In this document: positions 1 through 7,092 of the stretch, piece by piece | How the letters are laid out: each line of letters starts with the position of its first letter | Numbering within the stretch: the first letter of the stretch is position 1 | Source of the DNA: Chitinophagaceae bacterium | Lineage (GTDB): Bacteria > Bacteroidota > Bacteroidia > Chitinophagales > Chitinophagaceae | DNA length: 11,582 nucleotides | Direction: 5' to 3' | Assembly: GCA_009996555.1 (NCBI GenBank) | Contig: JAACZX010000031.1 | Location: forward strand, 1 to 11,582 | The notes under the pieces: generated by a model | What the model saw: only the letters and a program-made list of their open reading frames with translations | What the model was told of the DNA's origin: nothing | Databases searched by the model: none | Program-made: the position numbers and the translations under genes

Positions 1-692
1 CCGGTTGGTGTACCGGGAATATGAACAGCACCAACAGAACTTGCACCTTCGTTATACGCAGAACCGCCACAGCTGTATTGACGGCTCATATAATCTGTAT
101 GACGGAAACCAATGCAATGACCGATTTCATGTGCTACTACAGTTGTCATAAAATCAATTCCATAAGTAGTGTATGTTTTTGCATAGCTGATGGAATTGTA
201 TGGATTACCGCCGCTTGGGAAGCCTGCTGAAGCGATATACTGGCGAGAGTTTACAATTTTAATAACGATATCGCCACCACTGCTAACACGCTGGAATGTA
301 AGAGTTAAATTTTCTGCATTGTAGCGTGCTATCGCATTATTTACAGCAGTAGAAAAATTAGCAGGTATGCTATTTCCTGAAATACTTACTGTGATTGTGC
401 GTGGGCCAGTTACAAGATTTGTTGTTCTGTACTGTTCTTCATTAGCAACAATTACTTTATTAACCGCTTTCTGTGTAGTGAGGTCCTGCGGACTTAAGAA
501 AATATCCCCTTCCACTATATAACCACCATCAGCAGCAATTACATTGTCTGATGAAAAGCCGAGTGCAGATATCTGACTCAATACTTCCTGCGAAACATCT
601 GCAACTGATGCTTCTTTCTTTGATTTGGAACAAGCTACAATAAACAACGTTGCAAATGAGGCAACAGCTAAAATTGAAAATAGTTTTCTCAT
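1..692 (-). CDS. M57-family (HEIGH) zinc metalloprotease lipoprotein, C-terminus cut off by the window
   Basis: Reading the minus strand from the ATG at 692 gives 230 open codons that run off the window edge. Residues 1-20 are a hydrophobic signal ending in the lipobox I18-V-A-C21, so the protein is probably lipid-anchored; the following SKSKKE is not the acidic-type surface-export signal. Residues 188-198 read HEIGHCIGFRH, which fits HExxHxxGxxH: three zinc-binding histidines (H188, H192, H198) and the catalytic E189. This is the metzincin-like signature of the M57 dual-action HEIGH peptidases common in Bacteroidota. The stretch before it (about 90-165, beginning GPRTITVSISG) looks like the family's beta-rich pre-catalytic part. 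Only the extreme C-terminus appears to be missing. The substrate is unknown. There is no Shine-Dalgarno sequence before the ATG, only AT-rich leader. Confidence 0.85.
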   Translation of the reverse strand, partial: MRKLFSILAVASFATLFIVACSKSKKEASVADVSQEVLSQISALGFSSDNVIAADGGYIVEGDIFLSPQDLTTQKAVNKVIVANEEQYRTTNLVTGPRTITVSISGNSIPANFSTAVNNAIARYNAENLTLTFQRVSSGGDIVIKIVNSRQYIASAGFPSGGNPYNSISYAKTYTTYGIDFMTTVVAHEIGHCIGFRHTDYMSRQYSCGGSAYNEGASSVGAVHIPGTPT

Positions 693-878
693 GTTTTAAA
701 TGTTTAGGTTTAAATTAGAGTTTTAAATTATTTAATTTTCTGTTAAAACAAAAGACTTTTATTAAAAAAAATACTCATCCTTGATGAAATCATTCCAATA
801 TCAGTAATTACACTGCGCAGTTTTACGAACCACCTGTATTACCTGTGATTGCCTGATTTCTAAACCGAATCCGTTTTC

Positions 879-3536
879 ATGAGATTTTATTTACATAATA
901 TTTCACTCTCTTACAGGTACTGCATAAAAATCAGCCTGCTTATAACTGTTCTTCTTTCCAGTATTAATACGCAGGCTCAGGCTCAACCACAGAAATCTGT
1001 GGAAAAATTATCACCCCTGCTCAGGCAACAGATAAACCGCATCAACAAAGCTGAAGAAGGACTTTACAATATCATTTGTACCGATCTTGCCCAACTCCAC
1101 AAACTACTGAAACAATACCCGGCTGTTAAACTGGTAACAACTTACCCTGCTACCAATATGGCCGTTATACAATGCACCTCAGTAACCTTACAACAATTGC
1201 TTGATCATGCGCTCATCCGTTTTGCAGATAAAAAGCAACAGCCGAAAGAAGAATTACTTTTCGGATTTGTTGATTATGCGTTCAACCGCATTTCTACTAT
1301 TCAGCATTACTACCCTTCTTTAAACGGAAACGGCATTGTTGTTTCTGTTAAAGAACAGTATTTTGATACAACTGATATTGATCTGAAGGGACGCACACTC
1401 ACTTCTCCCTACCAGGCAGCCACCATAAGCGATCATGCAGGTATTATGGCAACAATGATGGCTGGCGGTGGTAACAGCTGGTACAATACAAAGGGAGCTG
1501 CATGGGGCGCACAGATAAGTTCAGCAAGTTTCAGCAATCTCATTCCTGAACCTGATACTTATTATAAGAACACGCCTGTGCTGTTACAAAATCATTCGTA
1601 TGGAACAATTGTAGAAAGCTATTACGGAGCAGAAGCTGCTGCTTATGATGCATCTGTCAACAATAACCCATCACTGCTGCACGTATTTTCGGCCGGCAAC
1701 TCAGGAACACAATCTGCAACAACAGGAAACTATGCAGGTATTGCAGGTTATTCCAATCTTACAGGCAACTTCAAACATGCAAAAAACATTATAACAGTTG
1801 GTCATACCGATTCGTTTGGCATTGTACTTACACCCAGCTCCAAAGGGCCTGCCTTTGACGGAAGAATAAAACCTGAACTTGTTGCATTTGGTGAAGATGG
1901 AAGTTCAGGAGCAACAGCATTGGTATCGGGCATTGCAGCTGTGCTTCAGCAATTATATAAACAACAACATGCAAACACAACAGCACCTGCTTCCCTGATC
2001 AAAGCAATATTATTGAACAATGCTGATGATGTTGATGCGCCGGGTATTGATTACCGTTCGGGCTATGGCAGCGTTAATGCATACAATGCAGTAACAGCCA
2101 TGAGCAACAATCAATACGTTACCGGCACTGTTAGTAACAATACACAGCAGCAATTCACTATTTCAGTTCCGGCAAATACAAAGCAGGTAAAAATAACACT
2201 TGCATGGAGTGATCCTGCTGCAACAGCTAACAACAGCAAAGCCTTGATAAATGATCTTGATCTTACTGTAACTGATGTTTCATCAAACACTACATTTCAA
2301 CCATGGGTACTGAACAGCGCTCCTTCTGTTGCAGCTTTGCAACAATTACCTGTACGCAAGCGTGACAGTTTAAATGTGGTTGAACAGGTAACTATTGATC
2401 TTCCATCTTCCGGTAATTATCTCATCACTGTAAATGGCTACACAATTACATCAGCAACACAGGATTTTTCTATTGCCTATTCCATTGAACAGGCAGATCG
2501 TTTCACCTGGCATTTTCCTACAGCATCAGATCACTTGTTTCCTGCACAAACGAATGTAGTACGCTTCCGGTCGAGCTATACAACTGCAACCGGCACGTTA
2601 GAAATAAGCACCGATGATACCAACAGCTGGCAAACAATTGAAACAGGTATTGATCTTTCGAAAGGATATTATAAGCTGAACACCCCTGCCATCAACAGCA
2701 GAGCAGTATTGCGGATGATCATTAACAACAGTGCACACACTGGAAATATGTTCACTATTTCACAACGGCCTGTTATGACAGTTGGTTTTAATTGCAGCGA
2801 TTCTGTAATGCTCAGCTGGAGAAAGGATACAGCTGCCACAGCCTACAATATTTCGCAATTAGGCAGCCGGTATATGGAACCTTTGCTTGTTACTGCTGAT
2901 AGTTTTGTTGTATTGCCAAAACAGTTGTTAACAGCAAAACATTTTGCAGTTACCCCGGTTTACCGTTATGTTACAGCAGTAAGAAGTTACACATTCAATT
3001 ACGAATCGCAGGGAGCCGGTTGTTATATCCGCAGTTTTCTTGCAGATAAAACTGCTGCCAGTCAGGGCCTGCTCAGTCTTGAACTCAGTACAGGTTACCG
3101 GGTAAAAGCTGTACGGTTTGAGGAATACAGCCGTAATGGATTTATATTGATTACTGAACAGCCATATACAAACAACCTGAGGTTATCTGCAACAGATGCA
3201 GTATTGATACAAGGCAATAATCTTTATCGTGCTGTTGTTGAACTGCAGGATGGCCGTTTGTTTTACTCCGATACTGCAGGCATTTATCATACAGGTTCAA
3301 AAATTGCAGTTGTGTATCCTAACCCTGCTGCTGTAAAAGGAAGTATCCGTGTATTAACAGAACAGGACGATCTGCAATTTCAACTCATTGACAATATTGG
3401 CCGTATTGTTTTGCAACAACCGGTAAATGATTATCCGATGCAGGTTTCATTAAGCACTGTGCAAAGAGGTATTTATTATTACCGGCTCGTAAAAAAGAAC
3501 CAGAAAGTACAAACAGGTATGCTCATCGTACAATAA
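879..3536 (+). CDS. Secreted S8-family subtilisin-like serine protease with T9SS type A sorting domain
   Basis: This 885-residue protein opens with a signal peptide (basic and hydrophobic part to about residue 30, then TQAQAQ). A probable propeptide region (about 38-145) precedes an S8 catalytic domain (about 148-400). Landmarks are GNGIVVSV at 150-157, SDHAGIMAT at 184-192 with the likely catalytic H186, SAGN at 271-274 with the oxyanion Asn N274, and GSSGATA at 341-347 with the nucleophile S343. An ungapped alignment by eye to subtilisin's first motif puts E159, not Asp, at the catalytic acid position; D163 is the nearest Asp. Beta-sandwich-like regions follow (about 410-560, with VKITLAWSDP typical of post-subtilase domains). 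The last 77 residues or so (VVYPNP to the end) form a T9SS type A sorting domain, so the protein should cross the outer membrane by T9SS and be released or surface-attached. It is transcribed alone. The ATG at 879 is the only start that keeps the full signal peptide. Confidence 0.9.
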   Translation: MRFYLHNISLSYRYCIKISLLITVLLSSINTQAQAQPQKSVEKLSPLLRQQINRINKAEEGLYNIICTDLAQLHKLLKQYPAVKLVTTYPATNMAVIQCTSVTLQQLLDHALIRFADKKQQPKEELLFGFVDYAFNRISTIQHYYPSLNGNGIVVSVKEQYFDTTDIDLKGRTLTSPYQAATISDHAGIMATMMAGGGNSWYNTKGAAWGAQISSASFSNLIPEPDTYYKNTPVLLQNHSYGTIVESYYGAEAAAYDASVNNNPSLLHVFSAGNSGTQSATTGNYAGIAGYSNLTGNFKHAKNIITVGHTDSFGIVLTPSSKGPAFDGRIKPELVAFGEDGSSGATALVSGIAAVLQQLYKQQHANTTAPASLIKAILLNNADDVDAPGIDYRSGYGSVNAYNAVTAMSNNQYVTGTVSNNTQQQFTISVPANTKQVKITLAWSDPAATANNSKALINDLDLTVTDVSSNTTFQPWVLNSAPSVAALQQLPVRKRDSLNVVEQVTIDLPSSGNYLITVNGYTITSATQDFSIAYSIEQADRFTWHFPTASDHLFPAQTNVVRFRSSYTTATGTLEISTDDTNSWQTIETGIDLSKGYYKLNTPAINSRAVLRMIINNSAHTGNMFTISQRPVMTVGFNCSDSVMLSWRKDTAATAYNISQLGSRYMEPLLVTADSFVVLPKQLLTAKHFAVTPVYRYVTAVRSYTFNYESQGAGCYIRSFLADKTAASQGLLSLELSTGYRVKAVRFEEYSRNGFILITEQPYTNNLRLSATDAVLIQGNNLYRAVVELQDGRLFYSDTAGIYHTGSKIAVVYPNPAAVKGSIRVLTEQDDLQFQLIDNIGRIVLQQPVNDYPMQVSLSTVQRGIYYYRLVKKNQKVQTGMLIVQ

Positions 3537-3568
3537 AAAAGAGCCGCTTTAGCTAAAGCGGCTCTTTT
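3537..3568. terminator. Perfect palindromic bidirectional terminator between the subtilase and nucleotidyltransferase genes
   Basis: Two 16-bp arms (3537-3552 AAAAGAGCCGCTTTAG and 3553-3568 its exact reverse complement) meet with no spacer. The stem is GC-rich near its base and flanked by A-runs on one side and T-runs on the other, so it reads as a Rho-independent terminator in both directions. It begins one base after the subtilase stop codon and lies 16 bp from the end of the convergent gene. Confidence 0.9.
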
Positions 3569-3584
3569 GTTTATGTTCTTTTAC

Positions 3585-4484
3585 TTAGTTCCATAATGAT
3601 GAGGGGTACTCTCCCGCAGCAACAAGATCATCAACACTTTTCTGTACACCCGGCGCATCTTCTTTATAGGTAACACCAAACCATTGTGATGAAGTTGGTA
3701 TCACTTTTACAACACCTGATCCCTGCTTAATATATTTATCAGCAACAATCGGAATAAAGAATTCTGATTTTTCTTCCTGCCCGTGTTCCTGCAGGAATGT
3801 TGCAAACATCTTTTCCGTCATCGCAAAGATGGAAGGATCGAAACACCAGAAGTTCATGCTTACACTTGAGTTGTAAGGCACTTCGTGTTTTCCTGCTGCA
3901 TCTTCATATACAATTTTTTCTCCCTCTGCGTAGATCTTTGTCCGCTCAGAAATACTTACCAGGTTTTGCTCAGCATCTACTTCGCACACACCACGGCTTA
4001 CTGTTCCGTTTGCACTTAATGTTTTTGCCAGTTCGTAACCTATGATGGATTGCTGTGAAGGGCTGCATGCAGTTGTTAAAAAGCTGTATGCTTTTTCAAA
4101 TGCATCACGGCCATAAAAATCATCGGCATTGATCACTGCAAATGGTTCTTTAATTACATCCTTTGCACATAGAATGGCATGAGCAGTTCCCCATGGCTTT
4201 GTTCTGCCTGCAGGAATTTCGTAACCATTTGTTAATGAATCAAGCTGTTGATATACGTAATCTATTTCAATACGGTCTTTCAGTTTTGGTTCAAACACCG
4301 CTTTGAAATTATCTGCAAAATCTTTGCGGATGATAAACACTACTTTGCCAAAACCGGCACGGATGGCATCGTAGATAGAGTAATCCATTATGGTTTCGCC
4401 TGAAGGGCCAAAGCCTTCCATCTGTTTCATACTCCCGTAACGGCTGGCCATACCTGCTGCAAGAATCAAAAGTGTAGGTTGCAT
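3585..4484 (-). CDS. NTP_transferase-type nucleotidyltransferase (sugar-phosphate nucleotidyltransferase-like)
   Basis: The 299-residue protein starts directly with the Rossmann-like nucleotide-binding strand: TLLILAAGMASRYGSMKQ at residues 4-21 matches the NTP_transferase signature LAAGxGxRxxxxxK. WGTAHA at 98-103 and NADDFYG at 119-125 (D121/D122 in the metal-binding position) follow. VSMNFWCF at 208-215 and WFGVTYKEDAPGV at 268-280 are characteristic of a Bacteroidota group annotated only as nucleotidyltransferase. The expected chemistry is transfer of a nucleotidyl group from an NTP to a phosphorylated substrate, releasing pyrophosphate; the actual sugar or other acceptor cannot be read from the sequence. 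The frame is open upstream to 4607, but that extension runs into the divergent gene and precedes the glycine-rich motif by 41 unconserved-looking residues, so the ATG at 4484 is chosen. The protein is cytosolic. Confidence 0.85.
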   Translation of the reverse strand: MQPTLLILAAGMASRYGSMKQMEGFGPSGETIMDYSIYDAIRAGFGKVVFIIRKDFADNFKAVFEPKLKDRIEIDYVYQQLDSLTNGYEIPAGRTKPWGTAHAILCAKDVIKEPFAVINADDFYGRDAFEKAYSFLTTACSPSQQSIIGYELAKTLSANGTVSRGVCEVDAEQNLVSISERTKIYAEGEKIVYEDAAGKHEVPYNSSVSMNFWCFDPSIFAMTEKMFATFLQEHGQEEKSEFFIPIVADKYIKQGSGVVKVIPTSSQWFGVTYKEDAPGVQKSVDDLVAAGEYPSSLWN

Positions 4485-4493
4485 GTATTCATT

Positions 4494-4501
4494 TATTTTT
4501 G
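4494..4501 (+). promoter_or_regulatory. Candidate -7 box for the PLP-enzyme gene
   Basis: TATTTTTG matches the Bacteroidota -7 consensus TAnnTTTG exactly and lies 39 nt before the ATG at 4541. No TTG is present at the usual -33 distance (about 20 nt upstream), so support comes from the -7 box and position alone. Confidence 0.35.
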
Positions 4502-4508
4502 AGCGCTG

Positions 4509-4516
4509 CGAAGATA
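4509..4516 (-). promoter_or_regulatory. Candidate -7 box for the nucleotidyltransferase gene
   Basis: On the minus strand this reads TATCTTCG followed by CA, one mismatch from TAnnTTTG, 24 nt before the ATG at 4484. It lies back to back with the plus-strand candidate at 4494-4501, so the two divergent promoters would overlap. No convincing -33 TTG is seen. Confidence 0.28.
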
Positions 4517-4540
4517 TAGAAACAATTGTTGCGCACCACC

Positions 4541-5446
4541 ATGCAAACGATACCACCAAAAATTCAATGCCAGGATGTAAACTGGATGCTGCGTAACGGG
4601 CATTCATTCCTGTTTACTGTTGCAAGACTTGATCTGCTTCATCCGTTTATTTCAGGTAACAAATATTTTAAGCTGAAGTATAACCTGCAACAGGCGATAC
4701 AGCAACAAAAGCAAGGTATTCTCACAATGGGTGGTGCTTATTCCAACCATCTTGCTGCAACAGCTTTTGCCTGCAATGAACAGGGATTTATTTCTGCAGG
4801 CATTATACGTGGTGAAATTCAGCAACCACTTAACAGCACACTTTCATTTTGTACAAAACAGCACATGCAGTTGATCGCTGTCAGCAGAAAGGAATATGCA
4901 TCAACCAGTGCAGCTGTAAAGCAAATCATTGCCCGGCACCCGCATTTATTATTTGTACCTGAAGGAGGAAATAATGAAGAAGGCTTCAACGGTTGTAAAG
5001 AAATTCTGCAACAGGTAGAGAAAGCTGCATCGTTCACGCATATTGTATGTGCTGTGGGCACAGGCACTACGTTTAAAGGAATTGCGGTATCTGCTTCAGC
5101 ACATCAAACTGTTATTGGCATACCTGTTTTGAAAATAAGAGAAGAAGAACAGGATGCATTTATTCAACATCATATTTCCCCAGCTGCTTTATCCAAACAG
5201 CAGATCCTGTTTGGTCATGCAGGAAAAGGATATGGCCGCACAGATGAGTTGTTGATCAACTTTATCAATTCATTTTATACTAAAACATCCATCCCTACCG
5301 ATATTGTGTACACCGGCAAACTGATGCAGGCTGTTATTTCACTGGCTGAGCAAGGATATTTTCCTGCTGAAAGCAAGGTGCTGGTCATCCACTCCGGCGG
5401 CTTACAAGGGAACAACAGTCTGTCTGCCGAAACGTTATTATTCTGA
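4541..5446 (+). CDS. PLP-dependent ACC deaminase/D-cysteine desulfhydrase family enzyme
   Basis: The 301-residue protein is a fold-type II PLP enzyme of the ACC deaminase/D-cysteine desulfhydrase family. FISGNKYFKLKYNL at 36-49 holds the PLP Schiff-base lysine (K41 of GNK). TMGGAYSNHLAATA at 62-75 is the family's GGxxSNHxxxxA substrate-side motif. GTGTTFKG at 173-180 is the PLP-phosphate loop, and VYTGKL (256-261) and HSGGLQG (284-290) are conserved C-terminal segments. Family members convert D-cysteine to pyruvate, H2S and ammonia, or ACC to 2-oxobutyrate and ammonia; many Bacteroidota members have no tested substrate, and the sequence does not decide between them. A TTG start at 4526 is possible, but the ATG at 4541 is preferred. 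It diverges from the nucleotidyltransferase gene across 56 bp. The protein is cytosolic. Confidence 0.87.
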   Translation: MQTIPPKIQCQDVNWMLRNGHSFLFTVARLDLLHPFISGNKYFKLKYNLQQAIQQQKQGILTMGGAYSNHLAATAFACNEQGFISAGIIRGEIQQPLNSTLSFCTKQHMQLIAVSRKEYASTSAAVKQIIARHPHLLFVPEGGNNEEGFNGCKEILQQVEKAASFTHIVCAVGTGTTFKGIAVSASAHQTVIGIPVLKIREEEQDAFIQHHISPAALSKQQILFGHAGKGYGRTDELLINFINSFYTKTSIPTDIVYTGKLMQAVISLAEQGYFPAESKVLVIHSGGLQGNNSLSAETLLF

Positions 5447-5453
5447 ACGGCAT

Positions 5454-5461
5454 TATATTTG
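5454..5461 (+). promoter_or_regulatory. Candidate -7 promoter box for the secreted FN3-like protein gene
   Basis: TATATTTG is an exact match to TAnnTTTG. It lies 8 bp after the preceding stop codon and 40 nt before the ATG at 5502. The -33 element is at best weak (GTTA at 5434-5437, slightly too close). If real, the downstream gene is transcribed separately from the PLP-enzyme gene. Confidence 0.45.
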
Positions 5462-5501
5462 TGCCCTTAGAGAACGATCAATTGAACACATAATCAATTC
5501 C

Positions 5502-6203
5502 ATGAACAAACTGAGCTTACCCATTCTGTTTCTTATTCTTTGCATATCCGCATCCGCACAACAGGACACGCTTCCTAAATTCACTGCATTGAAAAAAAAG
5601 AATGGTGAAATTGAATTGAGCTGGATCAGCACATTCAAAAATGTTTCGCAGATCAATATCCAGCGTTCAAAAGACAGTTTGCGGAATTTCAGCACCATTC
5701 ATTCACTTGCCAACCCCAACGCAAAATCATATAGCTATATCGATAAAACGGCAAAGAACGACAGTGGTTACTACCGTGTTTTCATTTTGTTTGAAGGATC
5801 GAACTATGTTTTCACTCCTTCCCGGAAACTGACGATTGACACATCAACTGTTGCTGTGGTACAAAAACCAACGGTGGTTAAACCAACCGTTACGCAGAAA
5901 GAACCTGAAAAAGAAGAAAAGCCACAGGCTCCACCCAAACCGGCATGGGTTCCATCAGTTTATATTTTTACCGGCAACGATGGCAATCCTGTTATACGCC
6001 TTTCCGATGCTTCTTCAAAAAAGTACTCAGTTAGGTTTATGAAAGAAGATGGCAGCACCTTGTTTGTTATCCCGAAAATAACAGAAAGCTATCTCACACT
6101 TGATAAAGTAAACTTTCTGAAATCGGGCTGGTATCATTTTGAGTTAATGGAAGATGGCAAGCTGAAAGAGAAAAATAAGTTCCTGATTACAAGAGACTAT
6201 TAA
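5502..6203 (+). CDS. Secreted protein with fibronectin III-like domain, unknown function
   Basis: The 233-residue protein has a clean signal peptide (MNKLSLPILFLILCISASAQ, residues 1-20). Residues about 24-113 resemble a fibronectin type III-like sandwich: GEIELSW at 35-41, INIQRSKDSLRNFSTI at 51-66, YSYIDKTAKNDSGYYRVFI at 77-95. A Pro/Glu/Lys-rich linker (about 120-149) leads to a C-terminal beta-rich region with LTLDKVNF at 198-205 and GWYHFELMEDGKLKEKNKFLI at 209-229. That last stretch, with its Gly-aromatic turn and terminal KFxI strand, resembles the end of T9SS sorting domains but lacks the usual PNP start, so surface sorting is only a possibility. No catalytic motif is visible. It probably acts in the periplasm or at the surface, as a binding or structural protein. 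A short AT-rich gap separates it from the next secreted protein gene in the same direction. Confidence 0.75.
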   Translation: MNKLSLPILFLILCISASAQQDTLPKFTALKKKNGEIELSWISTFKNVSQINIQRSKDSLRNFSTIHSLANPNAKSYSYIDKTAKNDSGYYRVFILFEGSNYVFTPSRKLTIDTSTVAVVQKPTVVKPTVTQKEPEKEEKPQAPPKPAWVPSVYIFTGNDGNPVIRLSDASSKKYSVRFMKEDGSTLFVIPKITESYLTLDKVNFLKSGWYHFELMEDGKLKEKNKFLITRDY

Positions 6204-6285
6204 TTCTTTCCGTTACCATTTGAAGAATGGCCTCGTTTTTGTAATTTGTTGTGTCATGCAGATTGCTTCCCCTGCATACCCACTT

Positions 6286-7092
6286 ATGAAACGTTTGTAC
6301 TTACCATTCTTACTGTCAGCATTGCTTTCGGTACCCGATTCATCAAATGCCCAACGTGTAGGACGTAAAGGCGTTACTCCCGTTAATACTACAGCTTCAA
6401 AAAATAAGCAGTTATTCAACTTTACATTGGCCCAGCTGGAAGGGCGATGGCAGGAAGTGAAACGTACAACTGCAGACAAACAGGACTTACCGATTGCCGA
6501 TACCGTTTATCTGCATTTCACTGAAACAAACAAAGTAGAAACAAGAGATGGTACAAAAACAATTATGCGTGGCGCTGCGTTGATTGATGAGCCGGGCAAC
6601 ATCCTGGTTGCTGCTGCTGATGTATATACCATTGGCGCACTTTCGGCAACTGAATTAGTACTGCTTGATGATGACGGCACAGTACATACCCTGGCAAAGA
6701 AAGAGATCTTCTGGCGTGAAACATTGGGCAAAAATGCCGTGAACGACCAGGTGCTGGATACACCGCTAAACCCTGATCTTTCTGCTTTTGACGGCAGCAG
6801 CTGGACTGTTTTCCGCCGCAGGGCCAAACCCGGTGCTGTGAGCGATGGAGCGGTGTTAATACGTTACATCAAGAATATTAAAAGCAATGGAGCTACTGCT
6901 GCAACAGCTGAGCTTACTTTTTATTCAAAAGATAAAACGGAAGTACAACCCTGCACCATTACTGTTGTAAATAACCAGGTTGAAATAAAATCGGGAGAAA
7001 ATTCCTGGCTGATGTATGTGTACAAAGCAGAAAAAGACGAATGGATATTTGGCGATCATAAAACACTGCTCTACTTCGCCAAGCCGTTATAG
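6286..7092 (+). CDS. Secreted hypothetical protein, possibly lipocalin-like and two-lobed
   Basis: No family was recognised with confidence. The frame is open from 6220, but the ATG at 6286 begins a normal signal peptide (MKRLYLPFLLSALLSVPDSSNAQ, cleavage after about residue 23), so this start is chosen, giving 268 residues. After a short basic/Thr-rich spacer, residues 48-60 read LAQLEGRWQEVKR, an opening like that of lipocalin-type barrels (LxGxW). It is followed by alternating strands (YLHFTETNKVETRDG at 75-89, ELVLLDDDGTVHTL at 123-136). A second region starts at about 164 with DLSAFDGSSWTVFRRRAKPG and ends in strands LMYVYKAEKDEWIFGDHKTLLYF. The two halves might be related beta-barrel-like modules; this is inference from pattern only. 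It is convergent with lipB and overlaps its stop codon by 6 bp. No good promoter match was found; TAATTTG at 6241-6247 is one base short of the consensus. Confidence 0.7.
   Translation: MKRLYLPFLLSALLSVPDSSNAQRVGRKGVTPVNTTASKNKQLFNFTLAQLEGRWQEVKRTTADKQDLPIADTVYLHFTETNKVETRDGTKTIMRGAALIDEPGNILVAAADVYTIGALSATELVLLDDDGTVHTLAKKEIFWRETLGKNAVNDQVLDTPLNPDLSAFDGSSWTVFRRRAKPGAVSDGAVLIRYIKNIKSNGATAATAELTFYSKDKTEVQPCTITVVNNQVEIKSGENSWLMYVYKAEKDEWIFGDHKTLLYFAKPL

Noticed and set aside
693..878. Promoters or an RNA gene in the gap between the M57 and subtilase genes
   Set aside because: The region is AT-rich with no exact TAnnTTTG box at a sensible position and no stable hairpin or tRNA-like fold that I could see.
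4485..4607. 41-residue N-terminal extension of the nucleotidyltransferase frame
   Set aside because: It covers the intergenic region and the start of the divergent PLP-enzyme gene, and the family begins with the nucleotide-binding strand right after the ATG at 4484.
6220..6285. Upstream start giving 22 more residues on the secreted hypothetical protein
   Set aside because: The ATG at 6286 yields a standard signal peptide; the longer form would put a second hydrophobic stretch ahead of it.
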